Below are positions 27,118-36,514 of a DNA stretch of 64,000 nt, one piece after another. The position numbers and the translations under genes are program-made. The stretch comes from Mycolicibacterium gilvum. Its GTDB lineage: Bacteria > Actinomycetota > Actinomycetes > Mycobacteriales > Mycobacteriaceae. Below the pieces are notes generated by a model. That model did not search any database and was not told where the DNA came from. It worked only from the letters and a program-made list of their open reading frames with translations. Each line of letters begins with the position of its first letter. Positions within the stretch are counted from its first letter, which is position 1. Location of the stretch: contig NZ_UGQM01000001.1 in assembly GCF_900454025.1 (NCBI RefSeq), positions 4,464,001 through 4,528,000 of the forward strand. Reading direction: 5' to 3'.

Positions 27118-28416
27118 ATGGCGTCGGTCAACAGGGTCTATGCGGCTCGTCTCGCGGGCATGGTGGTGCTGGGTCCCGACGGCGAATCCATCGGACGTGT
27201 GCGCGACGTCGTGATCGGCATCTCGGTCGTCCGTCAACAGCCCCGGGTACTGGGCCTCGTCATCGAACTTCTCAGCCGCAGAAGAATTTTCGTCCCCATT
27301 CTGCGGGTCACCGCCATCGAGCCGGGAGCGGTCACGCTGTCGACCGGCAACGTCTCGCTGCGCCGCTTCTCGCAGCGCCCGGGTGAGGTGCTCGTCCTCG
27401 GCCAGGTCGTCGAGACCAGGGTGCGGGTCGACGATCCCGACCTTCCCGCGCTCGCCGGCCTCGACGTCGTCGTGGTGGACCTCGGCATCGAGCAGACCCG
27501 GACCCGCGACTGGGTCGTCACCCGGGTGGCAGTCCGGCCGCAGCGCCGCCTCGGCCGGCGCAGCAACGTGTACACCACGGAATGGGACCACGTGCAGGGC
27601 CTGACGCCGGCCGGTCTGGCCATGCCCGATCAGGGTGTGGCGCAACTGCTCGAACAGTTCGAAGACAAGCGCCCGGTCGAGGTCGCCGACGCGATCCGCG
27701 AACTGCCCGGGAAGCGCCGCCACGAGGTCGTCAACGCGCTCGACGACGAACGGCTCGCCGATGTGCTGCAGGAGCTCCCCGAAGAGGAGCAGGTGGAACT
27801 TCTGCGGCAGCTCAAGACCGATCGCGCCGCCGACGTGCTCGAAGCGATGGATCCCGACGACGCCGCGGACCTGCTGGGCACGATGACGCCCGCCGACGCC
27901 GAACAACTGCTGCGCCGGATGGACCCGGAGGACTCCGAGGACGTCCGGCGACTGCTGAGCCACTCCCCGAACACCGCGGGCGGCCTGATGACCTCCGAAC
28001 CAGTGGTACTCGCCCCCGATACCACGGTCGCGGAAGCCCTTGCGCGCGTGCGTGATCCGGACCTCACCCCGGCGCTGGCGTCCCTCGTCTTCGTCGTACG
28101 GCCGCCGACGGCCACACCGACCGGCCACTACCTGGGCTGCGTGCATCTGCAACGCCTGCTGCGTGAACCGCCGGCAACGCTGGTCAGCGGCATCATCGAC
28201 TCCGACCTGCCGCAGCTCGCGCCCGAGGATTCCCTCGGCGCGCTCACCCGGTACTTCGCCGCCTACAACCTGGTGTGCGGCCCGGTCGTCGACGAGGAGA
28301 ACCATCTGCTGGGCGCGGTGTCGGTCGACGACGTCCTCGACCACCTGCTCCCCGACAACTGGCGCGAGCGTGAATCCGAGCCGCTGATCGTGTCCGTGGA
28401 AGGACGCCATGAGTGA
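27118..28416 (+). CDS. PRC-barrel/MgtE_N/CBS-domain protein without a channel domain (Rv1232c-like)
   Basis: The 432-aa protein begins with a PRC-barrel-like region (residues 1-120, LAGMVVLGPDGESIGRVRDV). An MgtE_N repeat domain follows (about 180-280) with the tandem helices LADVLQELPEEEQVELLRQL and AADVLEAMDPDDAADLLGTM. A CBS pair is at about 290-420 (GGLMTSEPVVLAPDTTVAEA, then HLLGAVSVDDVLDHLL). MgtE magnesium channels have these domains plus five TM helices; no TM helix is present here. It may sense Mg2+ or nucleotides for a partner. The DUF1003 membrane gene overlaps its end by 8 bases, so that small protein is a natural partner. Confidence 0.85.
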   Translation: MASVNRVYAARLAGMVVLGPDGESIGRVRDVVIGISVVRQQPRVLGLVIELLSRRRIFVPILRVTAIEPGAVTLSTGNVSLRRFSQRPGEVLVLGQVVETRVRVDDPDLPALAGLDVVVVDLGIEQTRTRDWVVTRVAVRPQRRLGRRSNVYTTEWDHVQGLTPAGLAMPDQGVAQLLEQFEDKRPVEVADAIRELPGKRRHEVVNALDDERLADVLQELPEEEQVELLRQLKTDRAADVLEAMDPDDAADLLGTMTPADAEQLLRRMDPEDSEDVRRLLSHSPNTAGGLMTSEPVVLAPDTTVAEALARVRDPDLTPALASLVFVVRPPTATPTGHYLGCVHLQRLLREPPATLVSGIIDSDLPQLAPEDSLGALTRYFAAYNLVCGPVVDEENHLLGAVSVDDVLDHLLPDNWRERESEPLIVSVEGRHE

Positions 28417-28954
28417 ACCGTCGTCGAGGCAGCGCCTCGACACGCCGAGGGTTTCCCGATCCTTCGCGCCCCGGCTGGACATCGAAGCCGTGGGCCGGTT
28501 CAGCGAGGGCATCGCCCGATTCCTCGGAACCGGGCGGTATCTGGCCATCCAGACCATCGTCGTCATCGTCTGGATCCTGCTGAACCTGGGCGCCTTCGCG
28601 TGGCAGTGGGATCCGTACCCGTTCATCCTGCTCAATCTCGCGTTCTCCACCCAGGCCGCCTACGCCGCCCCGCTGATCCTGCTGGCACAGAACCGGCAGG
28701 AGAACCGCGACCGCGTCGCTCTCGACGAGGACCGCAGGCGGGCGCAGCAGACCAAGGCCGACACCGAGTTCCTGGCCCGCGAACTCGCGGCGCTGCGGCT
28801 GGCGGTCGGCGAAGTCGCCACCCGTGACTATCTGCGCAGGGAACTCGACGAGATCCGCGAGATGATCGAGAAACTGTCCGGGGAGAAAGACGCCGAACCG
28901 GGCCGTGCCGGCAAACAGGACACCGGCGCGCGCAAGACGAAGAAATCGAGTTGA
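28409..28954 (+). CDS. DUF1003 membrane protein (Rv1231c-like)
   Basis: The 181-aa protein has the DUF1003 core: two TM helices (YLAIQTIVVIVWILLNLGAF and PYPFILLNLAFSTQAAYAAP) joined by a short WDPYPF loop. A conserved LLAQNRQENRDRVALDEDRR segment follows, then a charged coiled-coil-like C-terminus ending in a Lys-rich tail. It starts inside the end of the MgtE_N/CBS gene, and the pair recalls Rv1232c-Rv1231c. Function unknown; a membrane anchor for the upstream regulator is a plausible inference. Confidence 0.85.
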   Translation: MSEPSSRQRLDTPRVSRSFAPRLDIEAVGRFSEGIARFLGTGRYLAIQTIVVIVWILLNLGAFAWQWDPYPFILLNLAFSTQAAYAAPLILLAQNRQENRDRVALDEDRRRAQQTKADTEFLARELAALRLAVGEVATRDYLRRELDEIREMIEKLSGEKDAEPGRAGKQDTGARKTKKSS

Positions 28955-28974
28955 GACGTGTGCGGCGATTGCTG

Positions 28975-29003
28975 TTACACGACCGTTGCCCAATAGGTAT
29001 GGT
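28975..29003 (+). promoter_or_regulatory. Promoter of the transglycosylase-like gene
   Basis: TTACAC (28975-28980) and TATGGT (28998-29003) are separated by 17 bases and form a plausible primary-sigma promoter. The start would fall near 29010, leaving a leader of about 60 bases with a GGGGGAGG ribosome-binding site. Confidence 0.5.
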
Positions 29004-29069
29004 GACTGGATTCACAGGCGGTCTCACAGCTAGGACGGTTGAGTGCACATTGGGGGAGGACCTGCGCTC

Positions 29070-30383
29070 GTGGCAGCGAGGCGTCGAGCAGGGCAGTTCG
29101 TCCGCAATCCCGCTGTAGGCGTCGCCGCCGTCCTGACCCCGCTGGTCCTGGCCGGCGCCGTCGGCGCCTCCGCGCCCACCCACACCCCGACACGCGACGC
29201 CGCGGTGCTTCCGCTCGCCGCCGTCGCGCCGTCGGCCGACGAACGGGCCGGGATCTCGGTGGTCGCCGTCGCCAAAGCTCCCGCACCGCTGCGCACCGTG
29301 GCCGGCACCGCCGCGTCCGGTCCCACCCCGCCGACGATCCTCAACGCGCCGGGCACACTGCGGATCCCGTCGGTGAATCTCGCGGCCTACCGCAACGCCG
29401 AGACGATGATGGCCGCCGCCTATCCCGGCTGCGGCGTGAGCTGGAACCTGCTGGCCGGCATCGGCCGCATCGAGTCGATGCACTCCTACGGTGGCGCGAC
29501 GGACTCGCGCGGCACCGCGGTGCGACCCATCTACGGTCCGACGCTGGACGGGACGTTGCCGGGCAACGAGGTCATCGTCGAGAGCCGCTCCGCCGACCGG
29601 GTGGTCTACGCCCGCGCCATGGGCCCGATGCAGTTCCTGCCCGGAACCTGGTCGCGCTATGCCGCCGACGGTGACGGCGACGGGAAGGCCGACGTCCAGA
29701 ACATCTACGACGCCGCGCTCGGCGCCGCCCGCTACCTGTGCAGCGGTGGGCTGAACCTGCGCAACCAGGCCGACGTGATGGCCGCGATCCTGCGCTACAA
29801 CAACTCGATGTCCTACGCGCAGAACGTGCTGAGCTGGGCCGCCGCGTACGCGACCGGCGTGGTGCCGTTGGAGTTGCCGCCGATCACCGGGTCGGTGCCC
29901 GAGTTGGAGGCCGCCACCACCGCGACGCTGACCGCGCACCTGGACCGTCGCGCCGGGCTGGGCCCGGGTCTCCCCCTCAATGCCACCGGCCTGCCGGCCA
30001 ACGATCCGCTGGCGCTGATCCCGTTGATGGAACGCACCGACGTGGCCAGCCAGATCAACACCGGGCTTCCGGGCTTCGGCGCCGGCCAGACGCTCGGGCC
30101 GCTGCCCGGTCCCATGCCCGCGGCCGCACCGCAGCCCGTCGCCCCGCCGCCCACCTGGGTGCCCCCGTGGGTGCAGCAGCCCGCCCCGCAGAAGCCGGCG
30201 CAGTGCGCGGTCTTCTGCATCCAGGACCTTCCCGCCGCGCCGGCGCCGGCGCCCGCGCCGGCGGGCCCACTCGGCCTCCAGCCGGACCCGATGCCGGCGG
30301 CACCGGGTCCGGTGGCACCGGGACCGCAGCCCGGCCCCGCACCGGGTCCGGCACCGGGACCCGCGCCCGGCCCCCTCAGCTGA
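29070..30383 (+). CDS. Secreted/membrane lytic transglycosylase-like protein (Rv1230c-like)
   Basis: The 437-aa protein has one N-terminal hydrophobic segment (VGVAAVLTPLVLAGAVGASA) as signal anchor or signal peptide. A peptidoglycan lytic transglycosylase (SLT/MltB-like) domain at about residues 120-280 includes SWNLLAGIGRIESMHS, with the likely catalytic Glu in RIES. AMGPMQFLPGTW and MAAILRYNNSMSYAQNVL follow. The last 100 residues are Pro/Ala-rich with PGPAPGPAPGP repeats, suiting a wall-spanning tail. GTG at 29070 is preferred because GGAGG lies 10 bases before it; GTG at 29043 is an alternative. It likely trims peptidoglycan outside the membrane. Confidence 0.85.
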   Translation: MAARRRAGQFVRNPAVGVAAVLTPLVLAGAVGASAPTHTPTRDAAVLPLAAVAPSADERAGISVVAVAKAPAPLRTVAGTAASGPTPPTILNAPGTLRIPSVNLAAYRNAETMMAAAYPGCGVSWNLLAGIGRIESMHSYGGATDSRGTAVRPIYGPTLDGTLPGNEVIVESRSADRVVYARAMGPMQFLPGTWSRYAADGDGDGKADVQNIYDAALGAARYLCSGGLNLRNQADVMAAILRYNNSMSYAQNVLSWAAAYATGVVPLELPPITGSVPELEAATTATLTAHLDRRAGLGPGLPLNATGLPANDPLALIPLMERTDVASQINTGLPGFGAGQTLGPLPGPMPAAAPQPVAPPPTWVPPWVQQPAPQKPAQCAVFCIQDLPAAPAPAPAPAGPLGLQPDPMPAAPGPVAPGPQPGPAPGPAPGPAPGPLS

Positions 30384-30421
30384 CCCACGCGCCCGAATCG
30401 GATCCGGCACCCACCTGCGCC

Positions 30422-30427
30422 TAGACT
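30422..30427 (+). promoter_or_regulatory. -10 box of mrp (leaderless type)
   Basis: TAGACT lies 5 bases before the GTG at 30433 and 8 before the ATG at 30436. Transcription should begin at the start codon, and the exact codon used (GTG or ATG) depends on the start site. Confidence 0.4.
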
Positions 30428-30435
30428 CGCGGGTG

Positions 30436-31563
30436 ATGTCCTCTACACCTCATGACCTGGAAGCGGCGGTTCGCACCGCTCTGACCAAGGTGATCGACCC
30501 TGAACTTCGGCGGCCCATCACCGAAGTCGGCATGGTCAAGAACGTCACCGTCGAACCCGATGCGTCGGTGCACGTCGAGATCTACCTGACCACGTCGGCG
30601 TGCCCCAAGAAGACCGAGATCTCCGACCAGGTCACCCGCGCGGTGCAGGACGTCCCCGGAACCGGGGCGGTCAGGGTCACCCTCGATGTGATGAACGACG
30701 AGCAACGGGCCGAGTTGCGCAAGCTGCTGCGCGGCGACTCCCGCGAGCCTGTCATCCCGTTCGCACAGCCCGGTTCGCTGACCCGCGTATACGCGGTCGC
30801 CTCCGGCAAGGGCGGTGTCGGCAAGTCGAGCGTCACCGTGAACCTGGCCGCCGCGATGGCCGCGCGCGGGCTGTCCGTCGGCCTGCTCGACGCCGACATC
30901 TACGGTCACTCCGTACCCAGGATGATGGGCACCGCCGACCGGCCCACGCAGGTCGACTCGATGATCCTGCCGCCCGTCTCCCACGACGTGCGCGTCATCT
31001 CGATCGCGATGTTCACCCAGGGCAACACCCCCGTGGTGTGGCGCGGGCCGATGTTGCACCGGGCCCTGCAGCAGTTCCTCGCCGACGTGTACTGGGGTGA
31101 CCTCGACGTGCTGCTGCTCGACCTGCCGCCCGGCACCGGCGACATCGCGATCTCGGTCGCGCAGCTGATCCCCGGCGCCGAGATCCTCGTCGTCACCACC
31201 CCTCAGCTGGCTGCCGCCGAAGTGGCCGAGCGGGCCGGCGCGATCGCGATCCAGACCCGCCAGCGAATCGCCGGCGTCGTCGAGAACATGGTGGACGGAC
31301 CCGTCATCAAGATGTTCGGTGAGGGCGGTGGCCGCCAGGTGGCCGAGAGCCTGTCGCGCGCCGTCGGTGCCGAGGTGCCGCTGCTCGGACAGGTCCCCCT
31401 GGACCCGGAACTGGTCTCGGCCGGTGACACCGGTGTGCCGCTGGTGCTCAGCGCCCCTGACTCGCTGGCCGGCAAGGAACTGCGCAAGATCGCCGACGCC
31501 CTGTCCAGCCGCAAACGGGGACTGGCGGGCATGTCGCTGGGGCTGGATCCGGCCGGCCGGTAG
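30436..31563 (+). CDS. mrp: Mrp/ApbC-family P-loop ATPase (iron-sulfur carrier type)
   Basis: The 375-aa protein has an N-terminal MIP18-like domain (VIDPELRRPITEVGMVKNV) and a deviant-Walker P-loop, ASGKGGVGKSS, near residues 125-135. LDLPPGTGDIAISVAQLIPG and the terminal GLAGMSLGLDP follow. The family assembles or carries Fe-S clusters. The usual C-terminal CxxC that ligates the cluster is absent: after GVVENM comes VDGPVIKMFGEGGG. The M. tuberculosis protein, as I recall, also lacks it. Its 3' end faces tatB with 15 bases between. Confidence 0.92.
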   Translation: MSSTPHDLEAAVRTALTKVIDPELRRPITEVGMVKNVTVEPDASVHVEIYLTTSACPKKTEISDQVTRAVQDVPGTGAVRVTLDVMNDEQRAELRKLLRGDSREPVIPFAQPGSLTRVYAVASGKGGVGKSSVTVNLAAAMAARGLSVGLLDADIYGHSVPRMMGTADRPTQVDSMILPPVSHDVRVISIAMFTQGNTPVVWRGPMLHRALQQFLADVYWGDLDVLLLDLPPGTGDIAISVAQLIPGAEILVVTTPQLAAAEVAERAGAIAIQTRQRIAGVVENMVDGPVIKMFGEGGGRQVAESLSRAVGAEVPLLGQVPLDPELVSAGDTGVPLVLSAPDSLAGKELRKIADALSSRKRGLAGMSLGLDPAGR

Positions 31564-31578
31564 AGCGCGCCTCCGGCG

Positions 31579-31992
31579 CTACGTCGCGTCGGGGTCGAAC
31601 GGTGTGGACGCCGGATCGACCGACGCCGCCGGTGACACGGCTGACGGGCCGGGCCCCGACTGTGGCTTCGGGGGTTTCGGGCTGTCGGTGTTCGTCGAGT
31701 CGAACCTGCCGGTGAAGATCGAGTCGTCCCCGTCGAGCAGATGCTTGGTCAACGCCGCCCGCGGCGTCATGCCCCGCAGCTTCTGCAGCTCGGACAGCGG
31801 CTCCCGCAGATCGTCGAACTCCGGGCCCAGGTCCTCACGCAACTGACTCGTCGCACCGGTGATGTAGTCACGGGCCTGACGAACCGCACCGGCGGTCCAG
31901 CGGATCGCCCCGGGCAGACGTTCGGGGCCGAGGATCACCAGGCCGGCGATCACCAGGACGAGCATCTCGCCCCACCCGACGTTGGCGAACAT
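31579..31992 (-). CDS. tatB: Twin-arginine translocase subunit TatB
   Basis: The 137-aa protein has the TatB layout: one N-terminal TM helix ([20 protein letters not shown]) with the FGxGE-like NVGWGE entrance. An amphipathic helix ([20 protein letters not shown]) and a long charged, Pro-rich C-terminal tail complete it. TatB, with TatC, recognises folded twin-arginine substrates. It lies 2 bases downstream of htrA, the last gene of the sigE-rseA-htrA-tatB cluster, as in M. tuberculosis. Confidence 0.93.
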   Translation of the reverse strand: MFANVGWGEMLVLVIAGLVILGPERLPGAIRWTAGAVRQARDYITGATSQLREDLGPEFDDLREPLSELQKLRGMTPRAALTKHLLDGDDSIFTGRFDSTNTDSPKPPKPQSGPGPSAVSPAASVDPASTPFDPDAT

Positions 31993-31994
31993 CG

Positions 31995-33506
<1,512 letters not shown>

Positions 33507-33575
33507 TCACCATTGCCGACCTCGGACACGACTCCACGAAGGCCGACGTATTCGGCGGTCGACTTCGCATCCACC

Positions 33576-33959
33576 CTACCGGCGCTTGCGACGCGCCCGC
33601 GGCGGGCCGTCAGCTAACTGCGGCGACTCGGGCGGCTCCTGCGCATCCACCGGAGTCCGGTTGGGGATCTGCGACAACAGCCCCAGCAGCGAGCTCGGAA
33701 TGTCCACCGGACAGGAATCCCGCAACGCCTCACGGGCCTGCCGCTGCGCATCGACCTCCTGCGCGCACTCCGAACACAGAGACAGATGGTGGGCGGCGCG
33801 CAGATGGGCCGTCATCCGCAGCTCTCCATCGGCGAACGCCGCGATCGCCTCGGTCGACAGGTGTTCGGTGGAACCGAACTGCCGTGGGCCCACCGGTGAA
33901 TCACTCTGGGACGGAAGCCAGGAGAACGCCCGGCGGAAGGCATGTCCGGGATCGAACAC
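33576..33959 (-). CDS. rseA: Anti-sigma factor RseA for SigE
   Basis: The 127-aa protein carries a zinc-containing anti-sigma motif HxxxCxxC: His58, Cys62 and Cys65 in AHHLSLCSEC. FRRAFSWLPSQ and FGSTEHLSTEAIAAFADGEL precede it, and a basic tail ends in RARRKRR. It binds SigE and releases it on oxidation or degradation. GTG at 33959 gives VFDPGHAFRRAF, matching the known MVDPGH-type start, with GAGGGG 7 bases upstream. An open frame extends to 34103 but is not expected to be used. The gene begins 82 bases after sigE. Confidence 0.92.
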   Translation of the reverse strand: MFDPGHAFRRAFSWLPSQSDSPVGPRQFGSTEHLSTEAIAAFADGELRMTAHLRAAHHLSLCSECAQEVDAQRQAREALRDSCPVDIPSSLLGLLSQIPNRTPVDAQEPPESPQLADGPPRARRKRR

Positions 33960-34041
33960 CACCGCGCCCCTCTCCACTCGGCACCTGATCAACGCTGTTC
34001 TTTCGAATGTAGCGCGACGGGGCGCACTCAGCTTGCGAACG

Positions 34042-34890
34042 TCAGGCGGACTTGCCCGTGTCCCGGCCCGCGCCGACGTCGGAATGCCGCGCGAGATGGT
34101 CACGCAGCGCCTGCCGGCCGCGGTGGATACGACTGCGGACGGTGCCGAGCTTCACGCCGAGCGTCGCCCCGATCTCCTCGTAGGACAGACCCTCGATGTC
34201 GCACAGCACCACGGCGGCACGGAACTCCGGCGCCAGCGAGTCCAGTGCGGCCTGCAGGTCCGCGCCCAGGCGCGAGTCGTGGTAGATCTGCTCGGGATTC
34301 GGCTCGTCGGCAGGCACCCGGTCGTAGTCCTCGGGCAGCGCCTCCATGCGGATGCGGCCGCGCCGGCGGACCATGTCGAGGAAGAGGTTGGTCGTGATCC
34401 TGTGCAACCAGCCCTCGAACGTGCCGGGCTGGTAGTTCTGCACCGAACGGAAGACGCGGATGAACGTCTCCTGGGTCAGGTCCTCGGCGTCGTGCTGGTT
34501 TCCCGACAGCCGGTAGGCGAGGCGGTACACCCGGTCGGCGTGCTGGCGGACCAGCTCATCCCAGCTCGGCATCGCCGCCTTGTCGCCGGTGGCGTCGAAC
34601 ACCGCGGTTCCGGTCAGCTCGTCGGTCGGCTCGACCCACTCGGCCTCGGTGAACTGCTCGCGGTGGGCCATGGACACAGGCGCCGCCACGGGCGCCGCGA
34701 CGGGAGCAGCTGCAGAGACGCTGGACGTGGGGGCCTGCGTGGTGGTCGTCGGATCCTCCAGGTGATGGTGGGGGCCGCCGTGCGGCGACCCGTCGTGTTC
34801 GGCAACACGCGCGGATGCGTTTTCATTCCTCGACCGCGCGGAATCGATGCGCGCCGTTCGCACGGTATCGGTGCGTGCGCCGTCTGTCAT
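34042..34890 (-). CDS. sigE: ECF RNA polymerase sigma factor SigE
   Basis: The 282-aa protein is an envelope-stress sigma factor. Region 2 includes [20 protein letters not shown] and [20 protein letters not shown]. Region 4 has [20 protein letters not shown], the DNA-binding helix pair. The N-terminal 75 residues are low complexity ([10 protein letters not shown]); M. tuberculosis SigE is, as I recall, about 25 residues shorter and has internal alternative starts, so MAHREQ inside this protein (about residue 73) might be used too. The 166-base gap to the divergent methyltransferase gene should hold its promoters; I could not fix one with confidence. Confidence 0.93.
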   Translation of the reverse strand: MTDGARTDTVRTARIDSARSRNENASARVAEHDGSPHGGPHHHLEDPTTTTQAPTSSVSAAAPVAAPVAAPVSMAHREQFTEAEWVEPTDELTGTAVFDATGDKAAMPSWDELVRQHADRVYRLAYRLSGNQHDAEDLTQETFIRVFRSVQNYQPGTFEGWLHRITTNLFLDMVRRRGRIRMEALPEDYDRVPADEPNPEQIYHDSRLGADLQAALDSLAPEFRAAVVLCDIEGLSYEEIGATLGVKLGTVRSRIHRGRQALRDHLARHSDVGAGRDTGKSA

Positions 34891-35044
34891 GCGGTAACCA
34901 TTTCCCGTGCTGGTGTGTCAGGCATATGAGCAAACTGAACTTTTCCTGAGAAACAGCGCTACCCCGTTTGTCACCAGCGGAAACAGGTGTGATTCTCGCT
35001 GCACGCGCGGGCGTGTCGGCGACGCCGGCGACAGCCGTTGGCTC

Positions 35045-35050
35045 TACGCT
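35045..35050 (+). promoter_or_regulatory. -10 box of the O-methyltransferase gene (leaderless type)
   Basis: TACGCT ends 6 bases before ATG 35057, which supports that start over upstream in-frame codons. Confidence 0.42.
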
Positions 35051-35056
35051 GCGGGC

Positions 35057-35737
35057 ATGGCCAGCACCGACGAGCCCGCAGCCGCGTCCGGCGACTCCAC
35101 CGCGCGGGCCCGCCAGGCCGAGGCGATCGTCAATCACGCCGAACACTCGATCTCCGAGGACGCGATCGTCGCCGCCGCCAGGGAGCGCGCCGTCGACATC
35201 GGCGCAGGCGCGGTCACACCCGCCGTCGGAGCGCTGCTCTGCGTGCTGGCCAAGCTCACCGGCGCCAAGGCCGTCGTCGAGGTCGGCACCGGTGCGGGCG
35301 TGAGCGGGCTGTGGCTGCTCTCCGGCATGCGGGAAGACGGCGTGCTGACGACCATCGATGTCGAGCCGGAGCACCAGCGAATCGCCAAGCAGGCCTTCAG
35401 CGAGGCCGGCGTCGGACCCGGCCGCACGCGGCTGATCAGCGGCCGCGCGCAGGAGGTCTTGACCCGGTTGGCCGACGAGTCCTACGACCTCGTCTTCATC
35501 GACGCCGCCCCCGCCGATCAGCCCCAGTTCGTGGTCGAGGGCGTGCGCCTGCTCCGCCCGGGCGGCGCGATCGTCGTACACCGGGCAGCACTCGGCGGCC
35601 GCGCCGGGGACGCCTCCGCGAAGGACAGCGAGGTGTCGGCGGTCCGCGAAGCCGCGCGACTGATCGCCGAGGACGAGCGACTGACCCCGGTGCTGATCCC
35701 CCTCGGCGACGGCCTGCTCGCCGCCGCCCGCGACTGA
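35057..35737 (+). CDS. SAM-dependent O-methyltransferase (Rv1220c-like)
   Basis: The 226-aa protein belongs to the methyltransferase family 3 (caffeoyl-CoA/catechol O-methyltransferase type). The SAM-binding motif is [18 protein letters not shown] near residues 75-92, followed by [17 protein letters not shown] (acidic ribose ligand) and [15 protein letters not shown]. It closes with [14 protein letters not shown]. Sequence and position beside sigE match Rv1220c. The acceptor is unknown. The start at 35057 rests on the -10 box directly before it and on length similar to Rv1220c. Confidence 0.9.
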
Positions 35738-35748
35738 CCCCCCTTCCC

Positions 35749-35812
35749 CCGCGAGCAGACACATACTCGGGCGCGTCGCCGGCGCGTCGTGCGAGTTCGC
35801 GTCTGCTCGCGG
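35749..35812. repeat. Perfect 12-bp inverted repeat ahead of the TetR-ABC operon
   Basis: CCGCGAGCAGAC (35749-35760) and GTCTGCTCGCGG (35801-35812) are exact reverse complements around a 40-base loop that itself contains GGGCGCGTCGCCGGCGCGTC. It starts 11 bases after the methyltransferase stop and ends 8 bases before the -35 box of the next operon. It could terminate the upstream gene. Confidence 0.7.
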
Positions 35813-35820
35813 CCGGACCC

Positions 35821-35850
35821 TTGACGGGAAGCTGAACGCGCGTTTAGCCT
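35821..35850 (+). promoter_or_regulatory. Promoter of the TetR-ABC exporter operon
   Basis: TTGACG (35821-35826) and TAGCCT (35845-35850) are separated by 18 bases. The ATG of the TetR gene follows 7 bases after the -10 box, so the mRNA should be leaderless. Confidence 0.65.
35832..35847. promoter_or_regulatory. TetR operator, left palindrome
   Basis: CTGAACGCGCGTTTAG is a near-perfect palindrome (CTGAAC-N4-GTTTAG). It overlaps the spacer and first bases of the -10 box of the TetR gene promoter. Confidence 0.65.
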
Positions 35851-35851
35851 A

Positions 35852-35867
35852 CTGAACATGCGTTCAG
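35852..35867. promoter_or_regulatory. TetR operator, right palindrome
   Basis: CTGAACATGCGTTCAG is a palindrome (CTGAAC-N4-GTTCAG) and covers the start codon of the TetR gene. Its centre is 20 bases from the left palindrome, two helical turns, and 13 of 16 bases are the same. Autorepression is the likely function. Confidence 0.7.
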
Positions 35868-36514
35868 CCGACGATCTCACGGCTGCGGCCCGCATCCGGG
35901 ACGCCGCCGTCGAACTGTTCGGCGCCGAGGGCTTCGCGGTCAGCGTGCGTACCATCGCGGCCGCGGCGGGCGTCAGCCCCGGGCTGGTGATCCATCACTT
36001 CGGCTCGAAGGACCAACTGCACAAGGCCTGCGACGCCTACGTCGCCGAGACCGTGCGGGCAGCCAAGAGCGACTCCATCCAGACGTCGGATCCGGCGACC
36101 TGGCTGGCGCAGATGGCCGAGATCGAGGAGTACGCCCCCCTGATGGCGTACCTGGTGCGCAGCCTGCAGGCCGGTGGGGAACTCGGAAAGATGTTGTGGC
36201 GCACCATGACCGACGACGTCGAACAGTACCTCGAAGACGGCGTGCGAGCCGGAACCGTCAAGCCGAGCGCGGATCCGCGGGCCAGGGCGTTCTTCCTCTC
36301 GATGGCCAGCGGCGGCGGCTTTCTGCTCTACCTGCAGCTCCACGAGAGCACCGACATCCGTGTCGTGCTGCGCGACTACAGCGAGGCGATGGTGCTGCCG
36401 GCGCTGGAGCTCTACACCCACGGCCTGCTGACCGACTCGACGATGTACGACGCCTTCGTGGCTGAACGCGCACACGACCATTCGTCCCCCTCGACAGGAG
36501 CACGCGATGCCTGA
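35858..36514 (+). CDS. TetR-family repressor of the adjacent ABC exporter (Rv1219c-like)
   Basis: The 218-aa protein has a TetR helix-turn-helix at about residues 8-55 (VRTIAAAAGVSPGLVIHHFGSKDQLHKA) and a helical ligand domain with EEYAPLMAYLVRSLQAGGEL. It heads an operon with an ABC ATPase (8-base overlap) and permease, as Rv1219c-Rv1218c-Rv1217c. Two palindromes flank its promoter and start codon, so it should repress its own operon until an exporter substrate binds. ATG is at 35858. Confidence 0.9.
   Translation: MRSADDLTAAARIRDAAVELFGAEGFAVSVRTIAAAAGVSPGLVIHHFGSKDQLHKACDAYVAETVRAAKSDSIQTSDPATWLAQMAEIEEYAPLMAYLVRSLQAGGELGKMLWRTMTDDVEQYLEDGVRAGTVKPSADPRARAFFLSMASGGGFLLYLQLHESTDIRVVLRDYSEAMVLPALELYTHGLLTDSTMYDAFVAERAHDHSSPSTGARDA

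Noticed and set aside
34891..35056. Possible MprA or SigE autoregulatory boxes upstream of sigE.
   Set aside because: A CTCAGG and TTCAG pair is visible, but the match to any box I remember is too loose to report as a site.
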